Assembly: GCF_048265165.1 (NCBI RefSeq)
Contig: NZ_JBLXCD010000007.1
Span: 62,001 to 126,000 of the forward strand
DNA length: 64,000 bases
Reading direction: 5' to 3'
DNA from: Oceanospirillum sp048265165
GTDB lineage: Bacteria > Pseudomonadota > Gammaproteobacteria > Pseudomonadales > Halomonadaceae
The notes under the pieces: generated by a model
Seen by the model: the letters and a program-made list of their open reading frames with translations, nothing else
Database searches by the model: none
Told to the model about the DNA's origin: nothing
Shown here: piece by piece, positions 50,926-59,518 of the stretch
How the letters are laid out: the number at the start of each line of letters is the position of its first letter
How positions within the stretch are numbered: the first letter of the stretch is position 1
Made by a program: the position numbers and the translations under genes

Positions 50926-51710
50926 AATGACCTCGCAGATGCGTTATCTGCTGTTATAACTTTCACGCCATGCTGCTCGCATAATTGCAGGAGTTCATGA
51001 CCAATGTGGTTGGTAAAAAACATATCGATTTTTTTCAAATGACTGCTTTTCACAGGCGCACTGCGTTGGAATTTATGTTGGTCGGCCACCAAGAGACGCT
51101 GTTCGCAATTATCCAAAATAGCTTGGGATAAATGGGATTCTTCGGGGGAGAAATCGAGCAGATCGCCAGTGCTGGAAATGCCACCGACACCACAAATACC
51201 GTAATTAACTTGAAATTTTCTGAGGTATTGAGTGGCGTCTTCGCCCACGACGTCCTGATCGGTGGCACGAATGCGACCGCTGACCATGTGAGTTTCGATA
51301 TTAGGGTTCTCACACAAAGCGATAGCGGCATTGAGGTTGTTCGTGATGACCGTGAGCCCTGGGTGATGAATCAGGTGGCGAGCGATTTGCTCCGGAGTGG
51401 TGCCGATGCCTAAAAAGATACTGCTACCTTCCGGCAGGTAATTGACTAACTGACTGGCGATCTGCTTTTTCTCTTCCAGGTGGATAATTTGTCGATTGGA
51501 AAAAGACAAATTACTACGCTGTACCGGTAAGCAAATCCCACCATGAACGCGTTTTACCAACGCAAACTCACTGAGAAGGTTTAACTCTTTACGTATGGTT
51601 TGAACTGACACATCAAAATGTTCCGTGAGCTCAGCACTGGACACCTTGCCACCGTGATTTTTGAGTAGCTCCAGAATCTCTTTTTGTCTTATGGATAAGC
51701 GACCTGTCAT
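50922..51710 (-). CDS. DeoR/GlpR-family transcriptional repressor
   Basis: 262 residues. An N-terminal DeoR winged helix (about 5-58: RQKEILELLKNHG then VSSAELTEHFDVSVQTIRKE) and a DeoRC sensor domain (about 75-240) with FLGIGTTPEQIARHL, VITNNLNAA and GGISSTGDLLDFSPEE. DeoRC proteins usually bind phosphorylated sugars or polyols. First gene of the transporter operon, so autoregulation and control by the imported or processed substrate are likely; its start codon lies inside an operator-like repeat. Confidence 0.92.
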   Translation of the reverse strand: MTGRLSIRQKEILELLKNHGGKVSSAELTEHFDVSVQTIRKELNLLSEFALVKRVHGGICLPVQRSNLSFSNRQIIHLEEKKQIASQLVNYLPEGSSIFLGIGTTPEQIARHLIHHPGLTVITNNLNAAIALCENPNIETHMVSGRIRATDQDVVGEDATQYLRKFQVNYGICGVGGISSTGDLLDFSPEESHLSQAILDNCEQRLLVADQHKFQRSAPVKSSHLKKIDMFFTNHIGHELLQLCEQHGVKVITADNASARSL

Positions 51711-51765
51711 ACGAAACCCTAATATGTATTTTATCTGTCGATCGAAATACTATTTGTTTCGTATG
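51708..51765 (-). promoter_or_regulatory. Probable repressor operator and promoter of the importer operon
   Basis: CATACGAAA (51708-51716) and TTTCGTATG (51757-51765) are perfect inverted arms; on the minus strand the downstream arm ends in the regulator's ATG. A palindrome TCGATCGA lies between (51738-51745). The TTCG/CGAA cores are those of GlpR-type operators. A TAAAAT -10 candidate lies between the arms on the minus strand, and AGGG supplies the ribosome site. Confidence 0.6.
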
Positions 51766-52018
51766 AACGCTTGTTGAACGATTTTTGACAGTTTTGTGTC
51801 GGTTTCTCTAATAGCGGCTTTTGGCGTTAATAAAGGACTGATGTATCGAGAGTTAATCGGTGATTTAGAGAACGTTAAAAAGGGAGTGGGATTACAGGTG
51901 TTCAAAAATAAATAATGGCGTTCTTAGAAATCAAAGAAAAACCCCTATCCTGAGATAGGGGTTATCAAAAACTTAGTTTTTTTACTGCGCCAGAAAGTAA
52001 AACTCCGACTTGTAGATC
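51711..52018. other. 308-base interval between the importer operon and proX
   Basis: Contains the operator-promoter of the DeoR-led operon on the right of its start codon and the terminator of proVWX at 51933-51963. The middle part (51780-51930) shows nothing definite. Confidence 0.5.
51933..51963 (-). terminator. Intrinsic terminator after proVWX
   Basis: On the minus strand AACCCCTATC (51963-51954) pairs with GATAGGGGTT (51949-51940) around a TCAG loop, followed by a T-rich tail. Confidence 0.82.
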
Positions 52019-53020
52019 TTATTTGGCTGCTTTCTTCGCAGTGCTGATCCACTGGTCAAATGTTTTCTGGTTCGCCTGGATCCACTGATCTGCGTGACGC
52101 TCGATCTCTTTAACGGAATCCTGACCGTTGCTGATCATCATGTTTTCAGCGCTAACCGCGTTGATCGGTAGTTTCATGATTTCGAACAGTTTTGCAGCCG
52201 CCGGGTTTGCTTCTGCCCACTCTTTATTGGCAACAATGCGCTCAGCGTTGATATCGAAGCCATAGTTTTTGCCATTTGGCAGTGCGGTATCGGTACCGTT
52301 CGGGTTAGCGGAGTATGGAACTTCCAGCCAAACGACGTCTTTACCCGGAACCAGTTTGCCTGATACCCAATATGGCGTCCAAGTGTAGTACAGCACAGAT
52401 TCGCCATCGTTAAAGCGGGCGATAGTGTCAGAAATAATGGCAGCGTATTGACCCTGTTTGTGTGTAATAGAGTCACGCAGTTTAAATTCGGTCAGCTGAT
52501 GTTCAATTACACCTTCGCAGCCCCAGCCTGCCTGACAGCCGGTCAGATCTGCTTTGCCATCACCATCCGTATCAAACAGTTTAGCCAGCTTGGGATCTTT
52601 CAGGTCAGTGATTTTAGTGATGCCGTATTTATCAGCCGTTTTTTTGTCGATCAGGTAGCCCTGTGCCGCTCCGCTGATATAGGTACCCTTGCGATAGAAT
52701 TTGTCATCTCCACCCGCATTAGCATACATACCGTTGTGCAGAGGGAACCAGTTGACTGCCATATAGGTAATATCGCCACTTGAGATCGCGGTGTAGCCTG
52801 CGCTGTAGTCGACTTCTTTAATGGGCAGGACATCATAGCCCAGCTTTTCCAGTGCTTTATTAACAACAACCGTCTGGAACTTCTCTTCTGCAATAGGGCT
52901 GTGCACACCCTGTACCTTAATACCTTCACCAGGAAGGTGGCCATCTGCCAGTGCTGCACTGCTGGCAACGGTTGTACTGAGTGCTAAAGCCGTCAACAGG
53001 CTTTTCTTCATTGATTTCAT
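52019..53020 (-). CDS. proX: Glycine betaine/proline-betaine binding protein ProX
   Basis: Periplasmic receptor of the ProU osmoprotectant importer. 333 residues with a signal peptide (cleavage near AALADG). Very like E. coli ProX: FYRKGTYISGAAQGYLIDKK in part, LFDTDGDGKADLTGC, GWGCEGVIEHQL and YYTWTPYWVSGKLVPGKD. The tryptophans that form the betaine cage in ProX (in VNWFPLH, WGCEG region and WTPYW) are present. GGAG precedes the start. Last gene of proVWX. Confidence 0.95.
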   Translation of the reverse strand: MKSMKKSLLTALALSTTVASSAALADGHLPGEGIKVQGVHSPIAEEKFQTVVVNKALEKLGYDVLPIKEVDYSAGYTAISSGDITYMAVNWFPLHNGMYANAGGDDKFYRKGTYISGAAQGYLIDKKTADKYGITKITDLKDPKLAKLFDTDGDGKADLTGCQAGWGCEGVIEHQLTEFKLRDSITHKQGQYAAIISDTIARFNDGESVLYYTWTPYWVSGKLVPGKDVVWLEVPYSANPNGTDTALPNGKNYGFDINAERIVANKEWAEANPAAAKLFEIMKLPINAVSAENMMISNGQDSVKEIERHADQWIQANQKTFDQWISTAKKAAK

Positions 53021-53133
53021 ACGTGTATCTCCATTTTCTTTTCTTATTTATAAATATTTTGTTCAGGCTCAGCTTCTGAGAAGAGGGCAGAGCCTGGTTT
53101 GTGAAGTCGCTGACCGGACATCAATGTAAGTAT

Positions 53134-54228
53134 TTATGAGCGACCCATTGCACGGCGAGCGATACCTACCGGGCCTGCTTCATACCAGTGTCGAACTCCA
53201 CGGCTTCGGGAGTCCTGCCCCAAGGCCTGAGTCATACGGTCTAAGATAATGGCCAAGATGACGATACCAACACCGCCGACAGTTGCCAGTCCAATATCGA
53301 GGCGACCAATGCCACGTAGTACCATTAGCCCAAGACCGCCCACAGAGATCATGGATGCAATGACAACCATAGAGAGGCAGAGCATAAGTGTTTGGTTGAC
53401 GCCTGCCATAATCGTTGGCATTGCCAGTGGCAGCTGTACTTTAAACAGCATCTGACGAGGGTTAGCACCGAATGAGTTGGCTGCTTCAATCAGGTCGCCA
53501 GGTACCTGACGGATACCTAGGTTGGTCAGGCGTATAATCGGGGGCATAGCAAAGATAATCGTTACTACAACACCGGGTACGTTGCCGATACCGAACAGCA
53601 TGACAATAGGTACCAGGTAGACAAAGGCAGGGGTGGTTTGCATCGCATCCAATGTGGGGCGTAATACTCGATTAATCTTTTCACTACGGGCCATTAGGAT
53701 GCCGAGGGGCATACCCAGCAGAGCACAGAAGAAGACCGAGGTCAGCACCAGCGATAGTGTTGTCATCGCTTCGCTCCATGCGCCGATACCACCCAAAATA
53801 ATCAGGCTGATAACGGTGCCGATAGCCAGTCGCTTATTAGCGAGTTGCCAGGCGAGCAGGCCAAAAATCAGAATCATCAGAAAGGGATGTGCGGAGTTTA
53901 GCAGAGTGTCAATCGAAGTTAGTGTGGCATCAACCGGGGCTTTAATGGCGCTGAAGAAAGGGCGGAAGTTACCCACGACCCACTCCAGTGCATTTTCGAC
54001 CCAGCCCTCCAGAGGGATCCATGACTGGGCAAAAGGGTCGGCCAGGGTGACCTGGTCCTCCACAACGGCAGCGACGTCCTCATTTAGCCAGGCCTCACTA
54101 CTAGTGACCTCATCTGAAGACCGTTCAGCATTACCCCAAGGATTGTCGGCTGGCTCTGGACTGGCAAATGGATTATCCGTATCCGAGGCTTGAGTATCAG
54201 TGGCAAAAGGGTTGTTTTCAGTGCTCAT
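53134..54228 (-). CDS. proW: Glycine betaine ABC permease ProW
   Basis: 364 residues, OpuAB/ProW family. An unusual Asp/Asn/Pro-rich N-terminal tail with repeats of NPFA and DNPW (about 1-40) precedes a helical region and the transmembrane core (about 110-345), with the EAA loop near LIEAANSFGANPRQMLFKVQL in part. It begins two bases after the proV stop, so the two are coupled. 113 bases lie between it and proX. Confidence 0.95.
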   Translation of the reverse strand: MSTENNPFATDTQASDTDNPFASPEPADNPWGNAERSSDEVTSSEAWLNEDVAAVVEDQVTLADPFAQSWIPLEGWVENALEWVVGNFRPFFSAIKAPVDATLTSIDTLLNSAHPFLMILIFGLLAWQLANKRLAIGTVISLIILGGIGAWSEAMTTLSLVLTSVFFCALLGMPLGILMARSEKINRVLRPTLDAMQTTPAFVYLVPIVMLFGIGNVPGVVVTIIFAMPPIIRLTNLGIRQVPGDLIEAANSFGANPRQMLFKVQLPLAMPTIMAGVNQTLMLCLSMVVIASMISVGGLGLMVLRGIGRLDIGLATVGGVGIVILAIILDRMTQALGQDSRSRGVRHWYEAGPVGIARRAMGRS

Positions 54229-54230
54229 TG

Positions 54231-55421
54231 TTATATCTCTCGGTCTAAGGTTTCCAGCAGACGGCCTTTGCTGATATTACCCAGGTACTTGTTATCACTA
54301 TCTACAACAGGCATGGCATAGCCGGTTTTGGCAACTAAGCCTATCAGGTCACTGATGGAGGTTTCTGCCGGTACGGGTTCCGGTTCCGTCAGTAGAGCCT
54401 GCTCCAGCTTCAGGTCGGTGTTGATAACTTCTTTCAGAGAATCAACGGAAACAACGCCGATAAATTTCCCCAGTTTGTCGATGACATAGCCGTAGTCCCG
54501 GTCGTTGTCCTGTAGCAGCTTAAGACCGGTGCGCAGACCTTCGCTGGAATCTTTGCGAACAATAGTGACCTGGGTTTTTCGGGCGATATCTTTTGCACTA
54601 AAGACGTTGGAGACATCAACACCTTTAAAGAATGAGCGTACATAATCATTGGCTGGGTTGTGCAGGATTTCATCAGGTGTACCTATCTGAACGACTTCGC
54701 CGCCCTGCATAATGGCGATACGGTCACCAATACGCATCGCTTCATCCAGATCATGGGAAATAAAGACGATGGTGCGCTGGTGTTCCGCTTGTAGTTTCAG
54801 CAATTCGTCCTGCATCTCAGTACGGATGAGAGGATCTAATGCGGAGAAGGCCTCATCCATCAGCATGACATCAGGGTTGTTAGCCAGTGCCCGGGCTAGA
54901 CCTACACGTTGCTGCATACCGCCGGAGAGTTCATCCGGGTAGGAGTCTGCATGGGCAGATAGCCCCACCTGGTCTAAAGCGTCCTGTGCTTTTTTATGCC
55001 GGATTTCGACGGCTTCACCTGCCAGCTCCAGACCGAAGGCCGCATTATCTAATACACTCATATGAGGCATAAGCGCAAAGGACTGGAATACCATGCTGAT
55101 TTTTTTGCGACGCACATTTCGTAGCTGATCGTCATTCATGACCGAGATATCTTCACCGTCGATCAGTACGTGGCCACGGGTTGGCTCAATAAGACGGTTG
55201 AGCAAGCGTACCAAGGTCGACTTACCTGATCCGGACAGTCCCATGATAACGAAGATTTCGCCTTCGTTGATTGAGAGACTTGCATCTTTAACGCCAACGG
55301 TTTGGCCCGTTCGGGAGAAAATTTCGTCTTTGTCGATGCCTTGATCGAGCAGGGAGAGGGCTTTGGCTGAATTTTCACCAAAGATTTTATATAGGTTTTT
55401 GACTTCTAATTTTACCGACAT
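54231..55421 (-). CDS. proV: Glycine betaine ABC ATPase ProV
   Basis: 396 residues. Walker A GLSGSGKST, signature LSGGMQQRVGLARAL, Walker B VMLMDEAFSALD, and SHDLDEAMRIGDRIAIMQ. Two C-terminal CBS domains (about 280-396) sense ionic strength in this family. ATG 55421 matches the start of E. coli ProV (VKLEVKNLYKIFGEN); the frame open to 55463 is leader. First gene of the osmoregulated proVWX operon. Confidence 0.96.
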   Translation of the reverse strand: MSVKLEVKNLYKIFGENSAKALSLLDQGIDKDEIFSRTGQTVGVKDASLSINEGEIFVIMGLSGSGKSTLVRLLNRLIEPTRGHVLIDGEDISVMNDDQLRNVRRKKISMVFQSFALMPHMSVLDNAAFGLELAGEAVEIRHKKAQDALDQVGLSAHADSYPDELSGGMQQRVGLARALANNPDVMLMDEAFSALDPLIRTEMQDELLKLQAEHQRTIVFISHDLDEAMRIGDRIAIMQGGEVVQIGTPDEILHNPANDYVRSFFKGVDVSNVFSAKDIARKTQVTIVRKDSSEGLRTGLKLLQDNDRDYGYVIDKLGKFIGVVSVDSLKEVINTDLKLEQALLTEPEPVPAETSISDLIGLVAKTGYAMPVVDSDNKYLGNISKGRLLETLDREI

Positions 55422-55798
55422 AGATCTTTGTAAGATTCCTGAGTCGTGGATGACATCTTTCATTAGATCACTAATAAAAAACTTTCGTTTTGGTACTTGG
55501 AAAGCTTGGGGGTCATCATTTTGTTTATAGTTATATTGATTTTTTTAACAATACAAGGTTTATATAAAATGGTAAATGCCTGTTTTACCTCCTTTTTTCT
55601 ACGGTTTGTTCACCGTTTTGGTGCATGCAGAGCTTTGCCAATGTCTAGTGGCCGGTTTTTTCAGGCTTTTTCAGTACAGGGCATAAGATTTGTACCCGAT
55701 ATATTTTGGCTTTTAAGACGATGTGCCGGACGAAAAAAACCCCGATACATGCTGACATGCTCGGGGTTTGGTCACTGAAGACGGTCTGAGTCTATGGG
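55422..55798. other. Region between proV and gatB
   Basis: 377 bases. The AT-rich half next to proV (55464-55570) should contain the proU promoter on the minus strand; TTGTTA and ATAAAC boxes 17 bases apart are a weak candidate. The other end holds the gatB terminator. A 93-codon plus frame (55497-55778) is not supported. Confidence 0.45.
55733..55769 (-). terminator. Intrinsic terminator after gatB
   Basis: On the minus strand AAACCCCGA (55769-55761) pairs with TCGGGGTTT (55745-55737), loop of 15 bases with an inner GCATG/CATGT pairing, then a T run (complement of A 55733-55739). Confidence 0.85.
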
Positions 55799-57259
55799 TT
55801 AGCCCAGTTTCTCTTTCAGAAGTTGGTTCACCATTTGTGGGTTTGCAGTACCTTTAGAGGCTTTCATGACCTGGCCCACAAAGAAGCCGACCATCTTACC
55901 CCGTTTGTCTTCCGGAGCAGCCTGGTACTGTTCAACTTGTTGCGGGTTGTTAGCCAGTACTTCATCAACGACAGCTGCGATAGCGCCAGTATCGGTCACC
56001 TGTTTCAGACCTTTGGCTTCGATAATCTCATCGGCAGATGTGCCTTCGCCGGCCCATAATGCGGCAAATACCTGCTTGGCGGCTTTACCGTTGATGGTGT
56101 CATCCATAACGCGCTTCACAAGATCGCCCAGCTGAACTGAAGAAACCGGACTTTGCTCAATCTCAAGGCTCTCTTTGTTCAGTTGGCCAGCCAGTTCTCC
56201 CATCACCCAGTTAGCCGCTAGTTTTGCATCACCGCAGCGATCTTTAACCTGCTCGAAATACTCGGCCATTGGACGGGTCGCTGAGAGAACATCTGCATCG
56301 TAAGAAGACAGGCCGAGCTCATCAATAAAGCGCTGTTTTTTCTGTTTAGGCAGCTCGGGCATCTCAGAGCGAATATGCTCGATATAGGCTTCATCCAGCT
56401 CAACCGGCAGTAGATCCGGGCAAGGGAAGTAACGGTAATCGTTCGCTTCCTCTTTACTACGCATAGAACGGGTTTCGTTCTTTTCAGAATCGTACAGACG
56501 GGTTTCCTGGATGACGCGGCCACCATCTTCAATCAGTTCGATCTGACGCTCAATCTCATGGTTAATCGCTTTTTCGATAAACTTAAATGAGTTGATGTTT
56601 TTGATCTCTGCGCGGGTGCCATACTCTTCCTGACCTTTAGGACGGACAGATACGTTAGCATCACAACGCATGGAGCCTTCAGCCATGTTGCCATCTGAAA
56701 TGCCTAAATAAGTCACAATACTGTGGATCGCTTTGATATAGGCGATCGCTTCTTTGGCAGAGCGAATATCCGGTTCGGATACAATCTCCAGCAGAGGTGT
56801 ACCGGCACGGTTCAGGTCGATTCCGGTCATGCCGCGGCCATTTTCGTCTGTGAAAGTTTCGTGCAGAGATTTGCCCGCGTCTTCTTCCAGGTGAGCATGG
56901 TGGATGCGAACCTGACGGATTTTGCCTTCTTCCGGCTCTACTTCAATAATGCCCTTGCCGACAATTGGCAGGTCATTCTGCGTCGTCTGATAGCCTTTTG
57001 GCAGATCCGGGTAGAAGTAGTTTTTACGTTCAAAAACAGACTTCATGCCGATTTCGGCTTCAACGCCCAGGCCGAATTTTACCGCCATCTCGACGGCACT
57101 TTCATTCAGTACCGGCAGAATGCCTGGCAGGCCCAGATCGATGGCGCAAGCCTGAGTGTTGGGTTCCGCGCCAAATGCAATGCCGGCACCGGAGAAAATC
57201 TTAGACTGGGTGGCGAGCTGAACATGAATTTCAAGCCCGATAACTGCTTCCCATTCCAT
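55799..57259 (-). CDS. gatB: Asp/Glu-tRNA(Asn/Gln) amidotransferase subunit B
   Basis: Kinase and tRNA-binding subunit of GatCAB, which converts mischarged Glu-tRNA(Gln) or Asp-tRNA(Asn) to the amide forms. 486 residues. The cradle domain opens with VIGLEIHVQLATQSKIFSGA; GLPGILPVLNESAVEMA, GTPLLEIVSEPD and GSMRCDANVSVRP are family blocks; the C-terminal tail domain (about 330-486) contacts tRNA. Last gene of gatC-gatA-gatB. Confidence 0.97.
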   Translation of the reverse strand: MEWEAVIGLEIHVQLATQSKIFSGAGIAFGAEPNTQACAIDLGLPGILPVLNESAVEMAVKFGLGVEAEIGMKSVFERKNYFYPDLPKGYQTTQNDLPIVGKGIIEVEPEEGKIRQVRIHHAHLEEDAGKSLHETFTDENGRGMTGIDLNRAGTPLLEIVSEPDIRSAKEAIAYIKAIHSIVTYLGISDGNMAEGSMRCDANVSVRPKGQEEYGTRAEIKNINSFKFIEKAINHEIERQIELIEDGGRVIQETRLYDSEKNETRSMRSKEEANDYRYFPCPDLLPVELDEAYIEHIRSEMPELPKQKKQRFIDELGLSSYDADVLSATRPMAEYFEQVKDRCGDAKLAANWVMGELAGQLNKESLEIEQSPVSSVQLGDLVKRVMDDTINGKAAKQVFAALWAGEGTSADEIIEAKGLKQVTDTGAIAAVVDEVLANNPQQVEQYQAAPEDKRGKMVGFFVGQVMKASKGTANPQMVNQLLKEKLG

Positions 57260-57332
57260 AATGCTTTTACCTCTGTATACAGGTCTGAATACGGTTCGCT
57301 TTTAATGTGATATCACTGTGTTTTGTGAGGGA

Positions 57333-58787
57333 TCACTGACCAGCACTGGGTGCCAGTTGGTGCCAGTTGGTTGCTGTCTGGAACTGGTGTGCTGCATTCA
57401 GTAATTGGGACTCTTTAAAGTGTCCCGCCAGAATTTGCAGGCCAACTGGGCGACCGTTGACCAGACCTGCAGGTACAGAGATACCCGGCAGACCGGCAAG
57501 GTTAACAGCCAGCGTGTAGATATCTTCCATGTACATCTGTACCGGATCGTCGGTGTTGCTGCCCAGATCGAAAGCTGGTGTCGGGGTTGTTGGCCCCATA
57601 ATCAGATCGACTTCGTTGAAGGCGTTCAGGAAGTCTTGCTGAATCAGGCGGCGGATGCGCTGTGCCTTACGGTAGTAAGCATCGTAGTAACCTTCGGACA
57701 GAGCGTAAGTACCGACAAGAATACGGCGCTGAACTTCTTTACCGAAGCCTTCACCACGGGAACGCTTGTACAGATCTTCCAGGTTTTCCGGATTTTCGCA
57801 GCGGTAGCCGTAACGAACACCGTCGAAACGTGACAGGTTAGAGGAAGCTTCTGCTGGGGCGATAATGTAGTAGGATGGAATCGCCAGCATGGTGTTCGGC
57901 AGGCTGATCTCCTGAACGGTCGCGCCCAGCTTTTCGAACTCTTTAACCGACGTCATGATGGCATCAGACATCTCAGCGGAGAGTTCTTTGCCGAAGTACT
58001 CTTTTGGCAGACCGATACGCAGGCCGCTTAATGGCTGGTTCAGATCGGCAGTGTAATCCGGAACAGCTTTTTTCAGAGAGGTGGAGTCTTTTGGATCGAA
58101 ACCTGCCATCTCATTCAGCAGCAGCGCACAGTCTTCAGCAGTGCGTGCCATCGGGCCGCCCTGATCAAGGCTCGAGGCGTAGGCGATCATGCCCCAGCGG
58201 GAAACGCGGCCATAGGTTGGCTTAAGACCAGTAATACCGCAGAACGCCGCAGGCTGACGGATAGAGCCTCCGGTATCAGTACCGGTTGCACCCGGAGCCA
58301 GACGTGCAGCAATAGCCGCTGCTGAACCGCCGGAAGATCCACCGGGAACCGCATTTGTGTCCCATGGGTTTTTCACGGCACCGTAGAAACTGTTCTCGTT
58401 GGAAGAACCCATGGCAAATTCATCCATATTGGTCTTACCGAGAGAAACCATGCCTGCGCTATTAAACTTATCCACTACGGTGGCATCGTATGGCGCAACA
58501 AAGTTGGACAGCATCTTAGACGCGCAGGTGGTTAGCACGCCGTTGGTACAGAAGATATCTTTATGGGCAACGGGTACGCCGGTCAGGGCTTTGGCGTTAC
58601 CGGCCGCGCGAGTGGCGTCTGCTGCTTCTGCCTGTGCCAGTGCCTGTTCAGGCGTCACGGTGATAAAGCTGTTGTACTGGCTGTCCAGGGTATCAATACG
58701 CCCCAGAAAATGTTGGGTCAGTTCGACGCTGGAAAATTCACCGTCGGCAAGACCTTTGGCAAGTTCAGCGATAGTCTTGTTATGCAT
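57333..58787 (-). CDS. gatA: Asp/Glu-tRNA(Asn/Gln) amidotransferase subunit A
   Basis: Glutaminase subunit of GatCAB, amidase-signature family, 484 residues. The Ser-cisSer-Lys triad is visible: the lysine in GVPVAHKDIF, the cis-serine in VPGGSSGGSAAA and the nucleophile in TGTDTGGSIRQPA. Ammonia released here passes to GatB. 73 bases before gatB; a 201-base gap separates it from gatC. Confidence 0.97.
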   Translation of the reverse strand: MHNKTIAELAKGLADGEFSSVELTQHFLGRIDTLDSQYNSFITVTPEQALAQAEAADATRAAGNAKALTGVPVAHKDIFCTNGVLTTCASKMLSNFVAPYDATVVDKFNSAGMVSLGKTNMDEFAMGSSNENSFYGAVKNPWDTNAVPGGSSGGSAAAIAARLAPGATGTDTGGSIRQPAAFCGITGLKPTYGRVSRWGMIAYASSLDQGGPMARTAEDCALLLNEMAGFDPKDSTSLKKAVPDYTADLNQPLSGLRIGLPKEYFGKELSAEMSDAIMTSVKEFEKLGATVQEISLPNTMLAIPSYYIIAPAEASSNLSRFDGVRYGYRCENPENLEDLYKRSRGEGFGKEVQRRILVGTYALSEGYYDAYYRKAQRIRRLIQQDFLNAFNEVDLIMGPTTPTPAFDLGSNTDDPVQMYMEDIYTLAVNLAGLPGISVPAGLVNGRPVGLQILAGHFKESQLLNAAHQFQTATNWHQLAPSAGQ

Positions 58788-58988
58788 GGAGATAAAGTCC
58801 TTTGCTACGGTTTGATACCGCTCCCTTAAAATCTTTACTTACAGATCAATCTTCCGATTAAGCTGTCAGTGTATGCCGGTGCATATTGGATAAGCACGCT
58901 TGCAGCTACAACTGGTATTTAAGGGAAAGAGTCTTTTTACAGTTTTGGGTAATACTTTTTAGTTTCTGACGTATTTGGCCAGGAGGTA
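58788..58988. other. 201-base gap between gatC and gatA
   Basis: GatC and gatA are usually tightly spaced. No protein or RNA gene is seen in the gap; a separate gatA promoter on the minus strand is possible but no clear boxes were found. Confidence 0.4.
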
Positions 58989-59276
58989 TCACTCGATAAC
59001 TTTCGGCACCAGAAATAGCCCGGCTTCTTTGGCTGGCGCATTCTGCTGGAAGTGTTCGCGCTGATTGCTTTCGGTCACTTCGTCGTGACGCAGGCGCTGG
59101 GTCGCATCCAGAGGGTGTGCCAGAGGATCTGTACCGTCAATATCAACCGATTGCATCTGGTTAACCAGTTCTAAAATGCTGGTCAGATCACGGGTGTATT
59201 CCGGGATATCATTGTCTTCGATTTTGAGTCGCGCCAGGTGCGCTACTTTTTCAACATCGGATCTTTCTAGAGCCAT
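58989..59276 (-). CDS. gatC: Asp/Glu-tRNA(Asn/Gln) amidotransferase subunit C
   Basis: 95-residue stabilising subunit that wraps GatA and GatB together. Typical opening VEKVAHLARLKIEDNDIPEY (in part) and the PLAHPLDATQRLRHDEV middle. GGAAG lies upstream of the ATG. Divergent from mreB, as in many gammaproteobacteria. Confidence 0.96.
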   Translation of the reverse strand: MALERSDVEKVAHLARLKIEDNDIPEYTRDLTSILELVNQMQSVDIDGTDPLAHPLDATQRLRHDEVTESNQREHFQQNAPAKEAGLFLVPKVIE

Positions 59277-59518
59277 GATGTTTCTTCCTGCCCTGATTGA
59301 ACCAGTAATCAGCCAAAGGTCCTATTATGTGCAGTAACCAGAGTCTCTGCAGGCCGTTAAGACGCAGTGGAGTGATTTTGATTGGGTTAAATAACAAAAT
59401 AAGCGCGCAATTTAACATATTTCCGAGCTGCTGACACATTTGTATCTTGCCGTGGGGGGCTGCGGTTGATAGAGTTCTGCCAGCACAGGGTAAATTGGAT
59501 TTAGGTGAAAAAAATCAC

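Noticed and set aside
51711..51900. Pho box in front of the Ugp-like operon
   Set aside because: Single CTGTCAT-like words occur, but not the required pair at 11-base spacing, so phosphate control is not supported.
55497..55778. 93-codon plus-strand frame between proV and gatB
   Set aside because: It starts with TTG without a ribosome site, crosses the proU promoter region and runs through the gatB terminator; composition is not protein-like.
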